The notes under the pieces were generated by a model. It worked only from the letters and a program-made list of their open reading frames with translations. It was not told the origin of the DNA and made no database searches. The position numbers and the translations under genes were made by a program. 64,000 bases of DNA from Escarpia spicata. Its lineage: Eukaryota; Annelida; Polychaeta; Sabellida; Siboglinidae. Positions 48,050 to 59,227 of this stretch are shown here, one piece after another; position 1 is the stretch's first letter; every line of letters begins with the position of its first letter. The stretch spans positions 26,007,919 through 26,071,918 of the forward strand of contig OZ023206.1 of assembly GCA_963995525.1 (NCBI GenBank). Direction: 5' to 3'.

Positions 48050-49070
48050 GATAATGGTAACCTGTACCCTGAGTTCATTTACAAAGGAAGAGAAACCCGG
48101 ATTGATATCTTTCAAACCTGGAAAGTGGGAAACAGTCAAGAATGCTGCCAAATGTCCACTGACACTTCAGAACGATCAGTTCTCTAGCGCAACGGAATAC
48201 ATTAGCACGGATACAGAACACCTCTTATCACACAACATTGTCAGTGCGCTGTTAAGAGACTGTTTGCCCCTTTCAGTGAACCACCAGCCAGCAAAACCAC
48301 CCGCTCAAATTCGAGAATTCCACCAACGTCCAACAGTATAGGTACTCTTGAACAGAAATGCCTTTTCTATGTGAAGACGAGGAAGAAAAAGTCCAAGAGG
48401 GATGAACTCCTGCACTAATGTCTTACTACATAGGGAGCAAGCCGATCATTCGTGCGGCAAAGACAAAAGGTGAAGTTAGGATCCTCGGACTAGGCGAAGA
48501 CCTCATTGCAAGGGGGCGAGGTACCATAACGCATGTCGGCGCGTTTACATAAGGCAAGAAACGCAGGCGATTGCTATGTTAAACGATTCTGATACCAAGA
48601 CTGAAGCAATCAAGTGTGCAGCCATGACTTTTCGCACATACATTCTTACAATGTCCCCATCAAAGACCCCGTCACCCACTTCAGTTGACACTCTGAAGGA
48701 GATCCGTCCCCACATTCCACAACTGGTGCTCCTGTTTTTCCGCACGGTCATCGGAGCTTACTTGCAGCATGAACCAGACTGCAGGAAACCAGACGTCGGA
48801 AATATCCACCTTGAACTGGCCTACTTCGGAGCCCTGGGAATGTTCCTGTCTGATTCGGGGATTGAATACCTCCTCGCAGAAGTTGGTGTCTTGGCTGAGG
48901 GAGCGCTTGCTGGCTTCATTAAAGGGAAATTCTACAACTTCTGGCTGCTGTCACGGAACGAGCACTGTTCGCCAAGTACAGGGAGATGGCGACAGTAGAG
49001 GAGGTATCTCTGGTGCAGGAAACGACGTCAGACTGTGACATCATTCTCGAACACTCAATCAGTCGTTGAA
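48050..49070 (+). pseudogene. Decayed coding region, family uncertain
   Basis: Protein-like pieces in shifting frames: ISFKPGKWETVKNAAKCPLT (48110 on), then DTLKEIRPHIPQLVLLFFRT and LAYFGALGMFLSDSGIEYLL with VLAEGALAGFIKGKFYN (48690-48940), and in a third frame LFAKYREMATVEEVSLVQET to HSISR* (48970-49070). The middle part resembles an unclassified repetitive invertebrate ORF (...D.GLE..L.EAGV.A.GS..GFL.GKHYNR...). Frameshifts between pieces make it a relic. Confidence 0.35.
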
Positions 49071-50700
49071 ATTGCATTATTCAAGAATCTCATAAGGTGA
49101 TATGAGAGTTTCTTCCATTATGTCATCTAAGGGCAGTACGGAAGCACGGCATCATTCTGGGCTATCTACGTATACCTTATCATCCGGGTTTATCAATAAC
49201 TGCAGCGGGCGGTACGCACCAATAAGTGTCCCAGCGAAGGTAAATATCTCACCACAGGTAACTGTCACCTCATCATTCTGGGCTATCTATGTGTACTTCA
49301 TCAACCGGGTATATGGTAAGAGAGGTAGCAATCGCAGTTTAAAACTGTCGACCAACTGTCAGATGCTTTGAGGAACGAGACAATTCAATATCTCAAGGAG
49401 GAATCTAAATTTCAGGATCTGATTGACATACGTGGAAACAATGGACATTATGGTGGACATAATCAGGGCTGAGAAGACTGGCAACTATATAGAACCTTTC
49501 GCTGCAATTATACATTGGCAACCATCATAGAAGCTATGCCCTCCCGATGGAGGACAGTCTGTCTCTCTGGCAGATGTGAAACTCCCCGAGAAGAGAGAAC
49601 AAGACGTTCGCGCAGTATTCATTAAGGGGTACTTTGTTGTGAAGAAAACCAAAAGCCGCTTCAACCAAGTGCCTGCTCATCACGCAACTGAGTTAATTAC
49701 TAGCACATGCAAGATGCATACTGGTATCGTCGGCATTACAAAATAACGATCGAGCCATTTCGCCGAGCCGCCCTGTATTCTGAGTGGCATCCACAAACAT
49801 CTACATTACGGGATAGCCGCGTTCACACAGACATTCTGATACCTTCCTCCTCGTATATCTGTCGATATGAGATGGCATAGCTATATGTTCACAAATATTT
49901 GCGTGGTGACTAGCTTGTGCAATATGACGTTGTAGGGTGGAAGGAGGGGTAGGATCGTCAGACCCAAAGTGTTGGATCCTGACAGGATCGACGGTTTGCT
50001 ACTCACGAGCGAGTGCCATAAAAAGGTTACACAACATATCCAGCCCGTGCAAGTTCCCCATCGTGACCAATTCCCTTGACAAGGAGCTGGTTGGTTCTGG
50101 ACATTTTGGAAGCTCGATATCTTCGCATGACTACAAAAGGCTGATGTTGAATTCCTGTTAGAGCGTGAAGCTAAACAGGTTATCATTCGCAGGTTGTGTA
50201 CGTCTTTCAGATTGTTTGTGGAAGTTCCAGGGGTGTACGGAGTCCAGCCATATCAAGATACTGGGCGACTATAATTTTCGTGATGAGTTCAGTCACCTCC
50301 AAATGTGGTTATAGACAGTGGGACTGGGGATAGCTAAAGCTTCATGGTATCCACCATTTCCACAATTCGTCCAGTAGTGACCCGTTGACCTATTGCTTTA
50401 ACATGTTTTTGTCAACTTTGTGTTAGTATTTTATACAGTATGTAGTTGCAAGGGTTTATGAACGTTGCTCCCTCGGTGCATCATGAAACCATGTAGTTTC
50501 TTCAACCAGTCGTTGCTTCACGGTGATGATAACCTACTAAGTTTCTTGGTATTTAGTTGTTAGATGAGTTGACAATTGGCACTTGTTTTGTATCCATACC
50601 CACCTTGACTTCGTCGTTACAATAAAATTTTTGCATCATTTTGTTTATCTCATGTGTTATTGACATCATTCAACACCATCCCTTCCATAGATACGTTACA
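49071..50700. other. No recognisable gene
   Basis: A repeated phrase CATCATTCTGGGCTATCTA occurs at 49151 and 49271, marking a diverged tandem duplication of about 120 bases. Otherwise nothing that I can support. Confidence 0.35.
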
Positions 50701-50705
50701 AAAAT

Positions 50706-50847
50706 CTTAGCGCACTTTTGAGGCCCAAAGACCGACCCAGTTTGCAACAACATACGCTGCTATATCGCTCACTGCGTTAACGCGCGGCCCCGGCGGCGCA
50801 GACTGACGCAAACCGGGTCTGTCTTTGGGCCTCAGAAGTATGCTAAG
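50706..50847. mobile_element. MITE-like element with ~40-bp inverted ends
   Basis: CTTAGCGCACTTTTGAGGCC...GACC...GTTTGC at the left is matched in reverse by GCAAACCGGGTCTGTCTTTG...CTAAG at the right. The core is GC-rich (CGCGCGGCCCCGGCGGCGC). Outside it, CTTCGTCGTTACAA (50610) and TTATAACGACGAAG (50854) form a further inverted pair, so the true element may reach about 50610-50867. Confidence 0.7.
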
Positions 50848-51149
50848 AGTGTAGTTATAACGACGAAGTTGAGGTTGGAGCAGATACTAGACAAGTGCTC
50901 CATTTTTTTTTTTTTAATCTGCCGGTCTTGCGGGCCGGCACTTATTCAAAGTTACCGGCTCGACGAAATACTTGACAATCTCGGGCCTACGGGTGGGCAG
51001 TATTTTTTAACCCTGGTCACATACAGTTTCGTAGTACATAAAGCTAATACAACTAATTCAAACACTCCTACAGAACAAGCGTATATCAGGTTTTCATTTA
51101 ATACCTCATTTGTATGTGCCGGCGGAGTTGTATTCTACCTGTTAGTGGT

Positions 51150-51460
51150 TAGTTTAGAGATGAGTCTGCGATGAGGGTCCGTATCAAACGCTTCGCTGAA
51201 ATATAAGTAGATTACATCTACTGGATATCATTTATCAATACAAGAAGTGGCTTCCTCTAGAAACATTAGCTGATTACTAAGACAGCTTCTTTTTGGTCTA
51301 AAACCATATTGAGAATCTGGAATCAGCTTATGTTGTTTGAGTTGTTCAGATATGGAATCTAGAATGAAGTATTCCATCACCTTGCATATTTGTGAGGTTA
51401 AAGTAATTGGGCAGTAGTTTCCCTTACTTTGAACGGTGTCCTTTCTTGTAAATATGATGA
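51150..51460 (-). pseudogene. LINE reverse-transcriptase fragment
   Basis: The minus-strand frame shows NYCPITLTSQICKVMEYFIL, KLIPDSQYGFRPKRSC and EEATSCID, then after a stop VDVIYFSEAFDTDPHRRLIS. These are RT domains 1-3 in order. The fragment joins directly to the dispanin-like segment at about 51465. Confidence 0.75.
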
Positions 51461-51464
51461 TGAT

Positions 51465-51700
51465 CACCATCTCCTGCGTTATGGCTGACCGGCACTGCGA
51501 TGACCTAACACGGGTAATATGAACATTTATCAAACAGTGTCATGTCGTGAATAACCTCATTACATAATACAAACTTACACCTTCCCACGAAGAAACACAC
51601 ACAGGGCACTAATTGTCAACAATTTAGTATTTTGAAGTACAGTTTACAATGGCGCAATCTGGAGAGTAGATCACCATTCACTTCTACAATGTAACAGCAG
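51465..51700 (-). pseudogene. Inverted, broken copy of the dispanin last exon and its flanking intron
   Basis: The minus strand reads ATAAATGTTCATATTACCCG, then TTAGGTCATCGCAGTGCCGG and TCAGCCATAACG. This matches the intron 2/exon 3 boundary of the gene at 59725-59935, including the upstream GGTGATCTACTCTCCAGA and CCATTGTAAACTGTACTTCA. Intron sequence is included, so this is a genomic duplication and not a retrocopy. Coding homology ends after about ten codons, with a deletion, and LINE sequence follows. Confidence 0.8.
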
Positions 51701-52912
51701 GCCGTCCAGGAAGTATATTGCAAAAACGTGAGTAACTAACTAATAATAATAATAATAATGTTTTTTTTTCTCAGACAAACAGTCAACACTTAGCGAATCG
51801 CCACGTATTGTTTACCTAGATACCCACTACACACGTAGGGACCCCTCTACCCCCCAAGCGTGCCCCTTAGCTCTAATTAAAACACACCAAATCTAATCAC
51901 AATATCCGTCGGAGGGACATTCCCCTGTATTGGAGAAGAGTTATGCTTGGATGGTTTGTGCAATTCACCGCTTATCAATAATACGTGATGACATCATGAC
52001 AGAGGCGCCGATCGTCGATGATTATCAACGACAGTCAGCCAGCTAGGTGACTAGCATTGATTAGCGTTGTAAACAAACATAAATGTGGTTTGATACAATA
52101 TCAATACTCTGTGAAATATACAACAACGTTGCATTTTATTATCGAAATTGGAGAGCGGGTGCAGTTGAAGTCGAGTTGAGTCGCATTTACCCACCTAAAA
52201 TGATTGTTGTGGTTAATTACGCGGTTTATAATATGCAAACATGTGAGTAGGAGCGTGTCCATAGAAAATGAAATGCAGTAACTCCAGTTTGAAAATGCTC
52301 TCTCATCTAGCCTTTCAAGGTAGTGGGTCGTATATGTCTAAAAGTTTTAACTATATCATGTCCAAATTCAAACTTGATGCCATGATATTCTTTCGAATGA
52401 AGTCTAATCAGTTTTATGGTATGATTCAAGACCACTACCAGGAGGGGCTGGATGATGAACTAGTATGTATAGTCTCATTTGCAAAAGATGTATTACATAA
52501 TATAAATAATGTGGGTAGCTCTTCTTTTTTAGCCATTGATGAGCTGCGCTCATTGCTTACTGTTTTATGTACACAGTAACTTATATACATTGATTTAGTT
52601 GAATTGTACAATTTTAGTACGAATAAATGTATTATAGAAGGTAGTCTGGGGAGCCCCCAGACACGGCTGTGGTGAGTTTACGTAAATAAGTAACGCTATG
52701 TATTTATTTATTTTTAAGTTGGCTTCATGAAATCGGCTCCTTAACTCACATAAAACGACATAATTACTTGACATGCCCCGCATTGCATTTCAAACCTATC
52801 ATTCGGCACCTACAATAGTGATCCACCTATGACCCGAGAGGTAAATAGAGCGTATCGACTTTGGAGCTGTTCACATATGTAAACCTCCGACACGGTGTGC
52901 GGCGCGCACTAC

Positions 52913-53272
52913 TCGACTTCCTACGACCAGCGCTTCAACAGTTTACTGACTGCTGCGATATACAGCAACGTCTAGTATGATTATTCTAAATGTACAAAAT
53001 GTGTCGTACATAACATGTGTGGTCCATCACTCTGTAATCTCGATGTACCTGGCTGTGCACAAGATGTGACTATTGTATATATTATATGTGCACAGTGGCA
53101 ATCCCTGTGTTAATAAATTTGATTGCCCAATACCAACCTACCCTATAGTTGGCGTAAATTCAGTACAAACAGAGAAAGGGCTGCATGAACATAACACGGA
53201 TACACCGGGAATAGGGGTGGGGGGTACCGAGTAGAGTAGTACACGAAATACAGCAACAACGCAAAACTGACG
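52913..53272 (+). promoter_or_regulatory. 5' region of the dispanin gene, interrupted by a ~280-bp insertion
   Basis: CTCGACTTCCTACGACCAGC...GATATACAGCAAC and CAACGCAAAACTGACGATG match 14165-14241, where they are contiguous. Here they are separated by an insertion flanked by a direct 10-base repeat ATACAGCAAC (52960-52969 and 53248-53257), as expected for a target-site duplication. An intron reading fits less well because joining at GT/AG would not restore the sister sequence. Confidence 0.6.
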
Positions 53273-53342
53273 ATGAATACTCAAAGTAATGCGAGCTGTG
53301 GCTACGACCAGCAGAACGTTGATTCGGCGGCATACGTCATCG
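53273..53342 (+). CDS. Dispanin (CD225) gene, putative exon 1
   Basis: The ATG in CTGACGATGAATACT opens 23 codons beginning MNTQSNASCGYDQQNVDSAA. It ends at a strong donor (ATCG|GTAAGT) in phase 1. The N-terminal regions of dispanins are variable, so assignment rests on position and the duplicate at 14165-14340. The phase does not match the exon-2 acceptors I can see (phase 0 or 2). Either one more small exon lies in the intron or this exon belongs to another transcript. Confidence 0.5.
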
Positions 53343-53579
53343 GTAAGTACAAGTGTGGTTTTGTTTGTTCATTATTCCTCACAGCAACGTGGTCATAATT
53401 CAATTATATTGTAAAAATACTTAACCTAGGCGCACTTGCGTATGGATACGAATTACATATTTTTTAAACCTTGTCTCCTAAATTAAGTTACATATAATAA
53501 GGGAATCACGTATCGGAGAAGCCACGGCATCAACCACTGTTAAAAGAAAGTAAAACTATGTTCCTGTACAATACAATAC

Positions 53580-53815
53580 CCAGTCCTTAAGACTACTCAA
53601 AGTCCTTTACTCTTCACTCCCTGGCAGATAAGTTCAACCGAACACCATCTTGACTATTCGTACACAAACATACACCACTGTCTATTGCTAGGTATTCATT
53701 CATACAGCTGAGTGAACCGGAACAACGTAGAGTGAAAGAACTTGTCTAAGGTTCGAAACAGTAGCACATAATTCAAATACGGGTTCTTTCGTTTGAGAGA
53801 CTAATCCTCTAGTCA
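53580..53815 (-). mobile_element. tRNA-type SINE, copy 2
   Basis: Reverse-oriented relative of 19345-19700, sharing TTCACTCAGCTGTATGAATG, TTTGTGTACGAATAGTC, AAGATGGTGTTCGGTTGAAC and CTGCCAGGGAGTGAAG. The central block between the last two is shorter here. It lies in intron 1 of the dispanin gene. Confidence 0.65.
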
Positions 53816-53904
53816 ATGCAAATCGCGCTCAAAGTTGACTGTCATGCACCAATTTTTAAAAATATATTTGTGTGTGTGTATGGGTATGTGATTGTGTATC
53901 GGTA

Positions 53905-53910
53905 TATATC

Positions 53911-53948
<38 letters not shown>
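53905..53948. repeat. (TA)n tract at left edge of the 4.3-kb transposon
   Basis: Pure TA run ending exactly where the terminal inverted repeat begins. A matching TA tract starts at 58241 at the other end. Confidence 0.95.
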
Positions 53949-53950
<2 letters not shown>

Positions 53951-55314
53951 TCGGTTCTCACGAAAGGTCGGCACATGGCTGAATAAGTGACTTCAATGTA
54001 TCTCTTCCAACTTTTGTCTCAAGAAAATAGACATACCGGACATCAGAAAAAAACAAAATGGGACACCTTAACAGCTATGTCTGTGGCCACAGTAGCACGT
54101 CACATTTGGATGACATAGTGAAATGTATCCATACAAATGCACGCAGGTTTGCCTGAGATAACACCGATGTGTCGTGTAACTTATTCTATATCGTATATTG
54201 TTTTGGTTGGTAAGTATGCCCGATATGGTAAAACACGAGAGACATTCAAGGATTTTGGCCAAACTTGCTGTGTTTGTTGTATTTGTCACACTTAAAAAGT
54301 TGTTACATTTTCTTTTTCACGTTTTATTTATACATGATAGCACATCAATAAGTGGAGTTTAAAAGAAGAAGCCGTCATGAACTAAATATTCAGCTCATGT
54401 TTTAGTTGAGATGTTGTATATCCCAGTGGCAAACTGCTACAATTGACTAATGACTGACTGTGTGTGTTATCACACTAGATAGACGTATGTTGTATGGATA
54501 CTCAACTTCTGCTTTGGTTGTCATAGTTAAGAACAGGGCCTGGTTAACTAACAAAACTTTCTAGGAACATTTGGTATAGATAAGTTATAGTTAATTACTA
54601 ATTTCTGTATAATAAACATCGTATATCGTTTTAATATAACTATTTATTTTGCTTGTCAGTTGACAGTTACAAAGAAAGTACATGTTACTGCCCAATGTTA
54701 CGTCATTGTTAAAGCAAACCATGACTTGGCACACCAAATATCGTCATATGTACCCAAACAAAAAACGTCAACAAGTTGCGAAAATACCTAAATACTTCTG
54801 AGAACAGTGAATGTTGTATGAATACTATGGTTTTGTATGGATACTGTAAACCCGCACATTGGATACCCGACGTCCTACTGCATCAATACTCGTATAACTA
54901 GCTTAACCCATAACGAACTCAACGTAAACATATCAATGCTTCATAGTAAGCATACAAATCAGTATTAATCTTTATGCTTATGCCAAACTTGAATTATTCA
55001 AGGTCACACACATCTCACAGCAGCGACTCCTTATCAAACAATTGTGTGTGCGTAATAAACAAATAGCACCACGAATTTAACGTAATGCAATTGAAAACAT
55101 TGTGCAAGCGGCTATATTAATGGACTAGTCCAATAAGAAGCGTTTGTTGTATGGATACACCATGTTGTATGGATACCATGTCACCCTACTGAAGCTAATG
55201 CATGGGCTATTCTCACCAGCAAACTTGCCTAGAGCACATAGAACATGATCAACATATTACTAGGCATATCAGTACATATAACTGAAATTAAAACCAACAA
55301 TTACACAGTAATTA

Positions 55315-56060
55315 TTAAATAGACTGCAATAAACGTTCAACTACACGTTCAACCTTTGCCCGATCAGTTGGGGAAATGTCCATGAATGTCTTGTTGACAT
55401 ACATTTTATAGAGGATGTCCTCCTTGCCAATGTACAGCTCATCGGTCTTCTCCCAGCGCCACTTGCCACGTGTTGGAGTAAGACTGGTGATGAAGAATTC
55501 GTCATCCTCTGTCTTAATGACCTTGGACACGTACTTTTTTTTGCAGTACGCAATGGCTATGTAGTCTCCGGATGATGGCATAATGAGGGGGACTTCATCA
55601 TCCTCATTCTGAGTCGTTGATAGTCACTCAGCGGGTGTGTCGTCATTGTTTGTTGTTGTTGACTGTTGACCAGTTGCAGTGACAGACACCTTTGTCTGTA
55701 TCCATCCTGGATACGTAGCGGAGAACTGGCCATCTTTAAAACAGCAATCCTTGAAGCAGGATGTCTCCCTCATCCATAACTGACGACCAATAACGACCAT
55801 CGCGTGTGCCGACATGAGCCCATCTACTGGTGTTATTTTCCATTAGCCGATGATGTCACCACACTCTGTGACAAGCGCTGACGTCACACGAATGAATTCC
55901 AATTTGCATTCAGCCATCCGAAAGTAATTACAGAAGGAATCTGCTTCCGATATTACGGTACCTTTCTTCACCGCGTTTTCTGCCATCTTTTTACCGCACC
56001 GCCGACACCATCACAGGGTCCTTTTCCGTGGCCCGCCTCCAGCAACTGATCTCGCTTCTC
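55315..56060 (-). pseudogene. C-terminal part of transposase-like gene (HGKG family), disabled
   Basis: Directly after the TAA the same frame reads EKRDQLLEAGHGKGPCDGVG then GAVKR. A one-step frameshift leads into MAENAVKKGTVISEADSFCN, LEFIRVTSALVTECGDIIG, a TAA (55845-55843), WKITPVDGLMSAHAMVVIGR with ETSCFKDCC, a TGA (55626-55624), and finally SGDYIAIAYCKKKYVSKVIK...EKTDELYIGKEDILYKM to a TAA at 55317. In related proteins, as I recall them, a HGKG.xDG.GG..KR segment closes the nuclease-like core and a small chromo/Tudor-like domain ends the chain. The upstream catalytic core is missing here, so the copy is internally deleted as well as nonsense-mutated. Confidence 0.55.
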
Positions 56061-56686
56061 TTAGGTCTGTTTAAGCACACGTTTGAGGCTGCGTACAATA
56101 CTTGGTACAGCAACGACCAGTCGTTGGCTTGGATTGACTTGTTTTCTTCGACGCTTGGGACGGAGGGCAATGTTTGGTGCAGGGATGTTGGCCAGGCGGT
56201 GTGACACTCTTTGTGTTTGTTGTATATTTGACTCCAGCTTCTCTTGTCTAAGCCTGCCTCGACGTTTGTGGGTCGTTATTGCCTTAAAAAGCGTTGGTGC
56301 GCGATTGCCTCCTTCGACACCTCTGAGACTCTCTTTCTGTATTTCTGAGAAAAAAAGGAAAAACCCTAAATTATCTAGTAGATACTAACCATATTACTAC
56401 ACTACACATTTATAATTACACTGAAATGGCTGAAATAAATACAAACATACACTGATTAAAATCATCTGTAGAATATACACGTATGAATAATAATCATAAT
56501 TAATGTGTTTATTTTTTCACCACTTCTGATTACATATTTATAAAGCAAAATTACACGCCCAGCTGTTCGCTCCGTCTCCTTCTTTCCATATTCCGGGTTC
56601 ACCTGACGCTTCTTTACCCGCCAACGTTTTGATGCAGCCGCCCCCTTCTTCCTCTGCTCAGCAGTGGACACTCGTTTCGGTGGCAT
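56061..56686 (-). CDS. Transposon-encoded basic protein, two exons
   Basis: Exon A (56686-56557) starts MPPKRVSTAEQRKKGAAASK and ends at donor C|GTGTAA in phase 1. Exon B (56344-56061) follows acceptor TTTTTTTCTCAG and opens in the fitting phase. Joined they give 137 residues ending LKRVLKQT and TAA. The whole product is lysine/arginine rich (for example RPKRRRKQVNPSQR), suggesting DNA binding. The N-terminus resembles that of a widespread uncharacterised invertebrate protein family also carrying the HGKG segment found directly downstream. The TAA at 56063-56061 may therefore be a disabling mutation in a longer frame and not the true end. Confidence 0.5.
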
Positions 56687-57858
56687 TCTTTGTATGGTGA
56701 AAATAAGCACTATGTATCAGAAAGACAGTATCCGTGTAATATACTACACACAAATAGCTAGCGTACACTCAAAGCATAGACATTAGGAAATATGTATTTT
56801 CTTCTTCATCTAAACACACTGTTTCTTATTAATGTTGTACCAATACAGAAACAATTGTGGGAAATGCTTAACAATATGAACTATAACAGCGGAGCAACTA
56901 AGTTGACCAACCTGACTTCAATCCGACCAGAGATACAGGCACAAAGATAATTTCAGAAAATCAGCTTGTATCCATACAACAAGAAGTGATATCGAGTATC
57001 CATACAAAAAGAGTCAATAATGTACACTATTTCACATACAAATTAAAAATTATGGCCACACATATTATGTATGACTTGAGAATATAGAATGTAGGCAATA
57101 ATACATGCAAACAACTGCCATAGACAAGACAACATGTTTGAGTAACTCAAAATAACACGTAGCTTTTTCGTTGTTTACGCAAAATTCTCAAATTCAAATA
57201 AATTATAATTGAACATATCCCATTAAATATAAACCATACGTAATTATTAATATAATACATTTACATGTTACACAAAGTCATTATGAGGCACACCGTTGCA
57301 ACGTTTTTTGCACAACAGAGTATCCATATAACAAACATATCTCTCCGTATCCATACAACAAGCATCTTCAGATCGGCATTAACGCAGGTATTGGTGAAGG
57401 TAGACTGGCTGTATTTACCGCTCGCGAGAAACAAATTTGTTTCAAAACAAGCCTGCATGTGATTAACGCCGAAACGCTTTGTATTTTATAAACCTGCATT
57501 ATAAGTAATAACTGTCAAAATTACAAATTCACCTAAGCACAAAAGTTGTCAGAAAATTATAAAAAACTTACTTCGTACTGGTCGATTTCGTTCGATTCGC
57601 AGAGGGTCTCTAACCACTGTACCAGTGTAGAACAAGTCAACAACACTACATGGCATCACTATTCCTCATTCCCATTTTAATATCGTCCATGTTGTATGGA
57701 TATTATTCGTATGGATATTTGAACACTTTCGAGTGGTTGTACTTCGACCGAACCACACAATACCAAGAAAAACAATATATGTTCATCTACCTTATACTAG
57801 TATGTCTACTGAATATGTTTATCTAATCTACGTAACTGTTGACAGTGTTGACATTTTA

Positions 57859-58042
57859 AGAGTAGTCGTATGGATACGCATTTTTACCACTTTGTAAAAA
57901 TATGATATGTTACCCATTCGCGGAGTTATCGTCCCAACAGTAATGTTTTCCATTGTCAATGGTCTTTCATAAGATCAAGTCTACTTTTATAGATATGTTT
58001 TGTATGGAATACTAGCTTACAAATTGCATGCTGTATGGATAT
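57859..58042 (+). promoter_or_regulatory. Right subterminal motif cluster (TTGTATGGATAC variants)
   Basis: Motif variants lie at 57866, 57999 and 58031, with further ones at 57692 and 57707 and inverted ones at 56968, 56996, 57320 and 57347. On the left side they lie at 54125 (inverted), 54490, 54814, 54833, 55147 and 55165. Probable binding sites of the transposon's own protein. Confidence 0.6.
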
Positions 58043-58239
58043 TGTATATTTTTACATTACAAAAACAAAATTTGTACACACTGCTTCTGAGCCTAGCCAA
58101 ACAACGTTTACAGTCGTTGTAGCTAAAAATATCATACTTCATAATCAGTTTTGTGAAGGTATGCCAGTCTATTATTAAACATACTACTCACGTTTTAAAA
58201 AAATAATTCGAAAAAGCCGACCTTTCGTGAGAATCGAAC

Positions 58240-58240
<1 letters not shown>

Positions 58241-58287
<47 letters not shown>

Positions 58288-58381
58288 CATACATACACAT
58301 ATATATATATTATATGTATATATTTAGATTGTCTATCTGTCTGTCTGCCTGTCTGTCTGTATGTCTCCCTGCCTGCCTGTC

Positions 58382-58460
<79 letters not shown>

Positions 58461-58605
58461 ATATATATATATATATATTGCTGCCTGTATATCCGTCCGT
58501 CTGTCTGTCTGTCTGTTTGTGTGTTTGTCTGTCTGTCCGTCTGTCCGTCTGTCTGTTTGTCTGTCTGCCGGAATATCTATATGTCTGTCTGTCTGTCTGC
58601 TTTCC

Positions 58606-58638
<33 letters not shown>

Positions 58639-58980
58639 TTCTGCTTGCCCACATGTATATATGTCTGTCTGTTTGTCTGACTGTCTGATTGTCTGATTGT
58701 CTGATTGTCTGATTGTCTGATTGTCTGATTGTCTGTTTCTATGTATGTTTGTCTGCCTGCCAGTATATCTATCTATATATCTGTCCGCTTGCCTGTCTGT
58801 CTTTTTGTCTGCCTGTCTGTCTTTTTATTTGTCTGCCTACCTGCCTGCCTGCCTATCTGTCTGTCTGTCTGTCTGTCTCATTGACAGTCCGCCTGTCTGG
58901 CTGTCTGGCTGTCTGGCTGTCTGGCTGTCTGGCTGTCTGGCTGTCTGGCTGTCTGGCTGTCTGGCTGTCTGTTTGTTTGT
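58241..58980. repeat. (TA)n and (CTGT)n/(CTGGCTGT)n satellite block
   Basis: (TA)n at 58241-58325 and 58386-58480, (TCTG)n over most of 58330-58890, (CTGATTGT)n at 58681-58733 and (CTGGCTGT)n at 58893-58970. The cysteine/leucine/serine-rich open frames are artefacts. Confidence 0.96.
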
Positions 58981-59092
58981 ATGTTTACTTGCTTATACAT
59001 GCATGTAGCTAAATTTGTGCAGGCCTGCAAGATGGACCAAATGGCTACATCAGAATGTAAATGAACGAAACGAACGTTTCTTGTTTTTCGAG

Positions 59093-59227
59093 CAAAGCCA
59101 ACAGCCTCCTGAGCAGTTTGTTGTGATACAACCGACCCCTCTCGTTAACCCACCTTCCGACGGCTTCGCCTTCTCATTGTTTGTTGCTGTGTGTTGCTGC
59201 TTTCCTCTGGGAATATTCGCAATATCC
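59093..59227 (+). CDS. Dispanin (CD225) gene, membrane exon
   Basis: After a polypyrimidine acceptor (TTCTTGTTTTTCGAG) the exon encodes a Pro/Gln-rich stretch (QSQQPPEQFVVIQPTPL) and then the CD225 hallmark SDGFAFSLFVAVCCCFPLGI-FAIS. This is an intramembrane helix with a palmitoylation-type CCC cluster and the PLG.A motif. The family (IFITM, PRRT1/SynDIG-type proteins) acts at membranes; vertebrate IFITMs restrict virus entry, but no antiviral role can be inferred here. The donor is AG|GTTTGC in phase 2, which joins exon 3 exactly. In vertebrate IFITM genes the intron also falls just after this segment. The exact 5' boundary of the exon is uncertain. Confidence 0.82.

Larger units (their letters stand above)
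53948..58240 (-). mobile_element. 4.3-kb DNA transposon with 25-bp TIRs and a 12-bp repeated motif
   Basis: The left end (53948-53972) and the right end (58216-58240) are inverted copies with two mismatches; the shared core is TTCTCACGAAAGGTCGGC. Both ends abut (TA)n, so the target was TA or a TA run. The 12-mer TTGTATGGATAC and close variants occur about six times on the left side (54125-55176) and about nine times on the right (56968-58042). They occur in both orientations, and I did not find them elsewhere in the window. Such subterminal motifs usually bind transposase. A disabled minus-strand gene occupies the middle (56686-55315). It sits in intron 1 of the dispanin gene. Superfamily not identified. 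Confidence 0.82.

Noticed and set aside
58227..59012. Cysteine-rich frames of about 100-150 residues
   Set aside because: Artefacts of (TA)n and (CTGT)n tracts.
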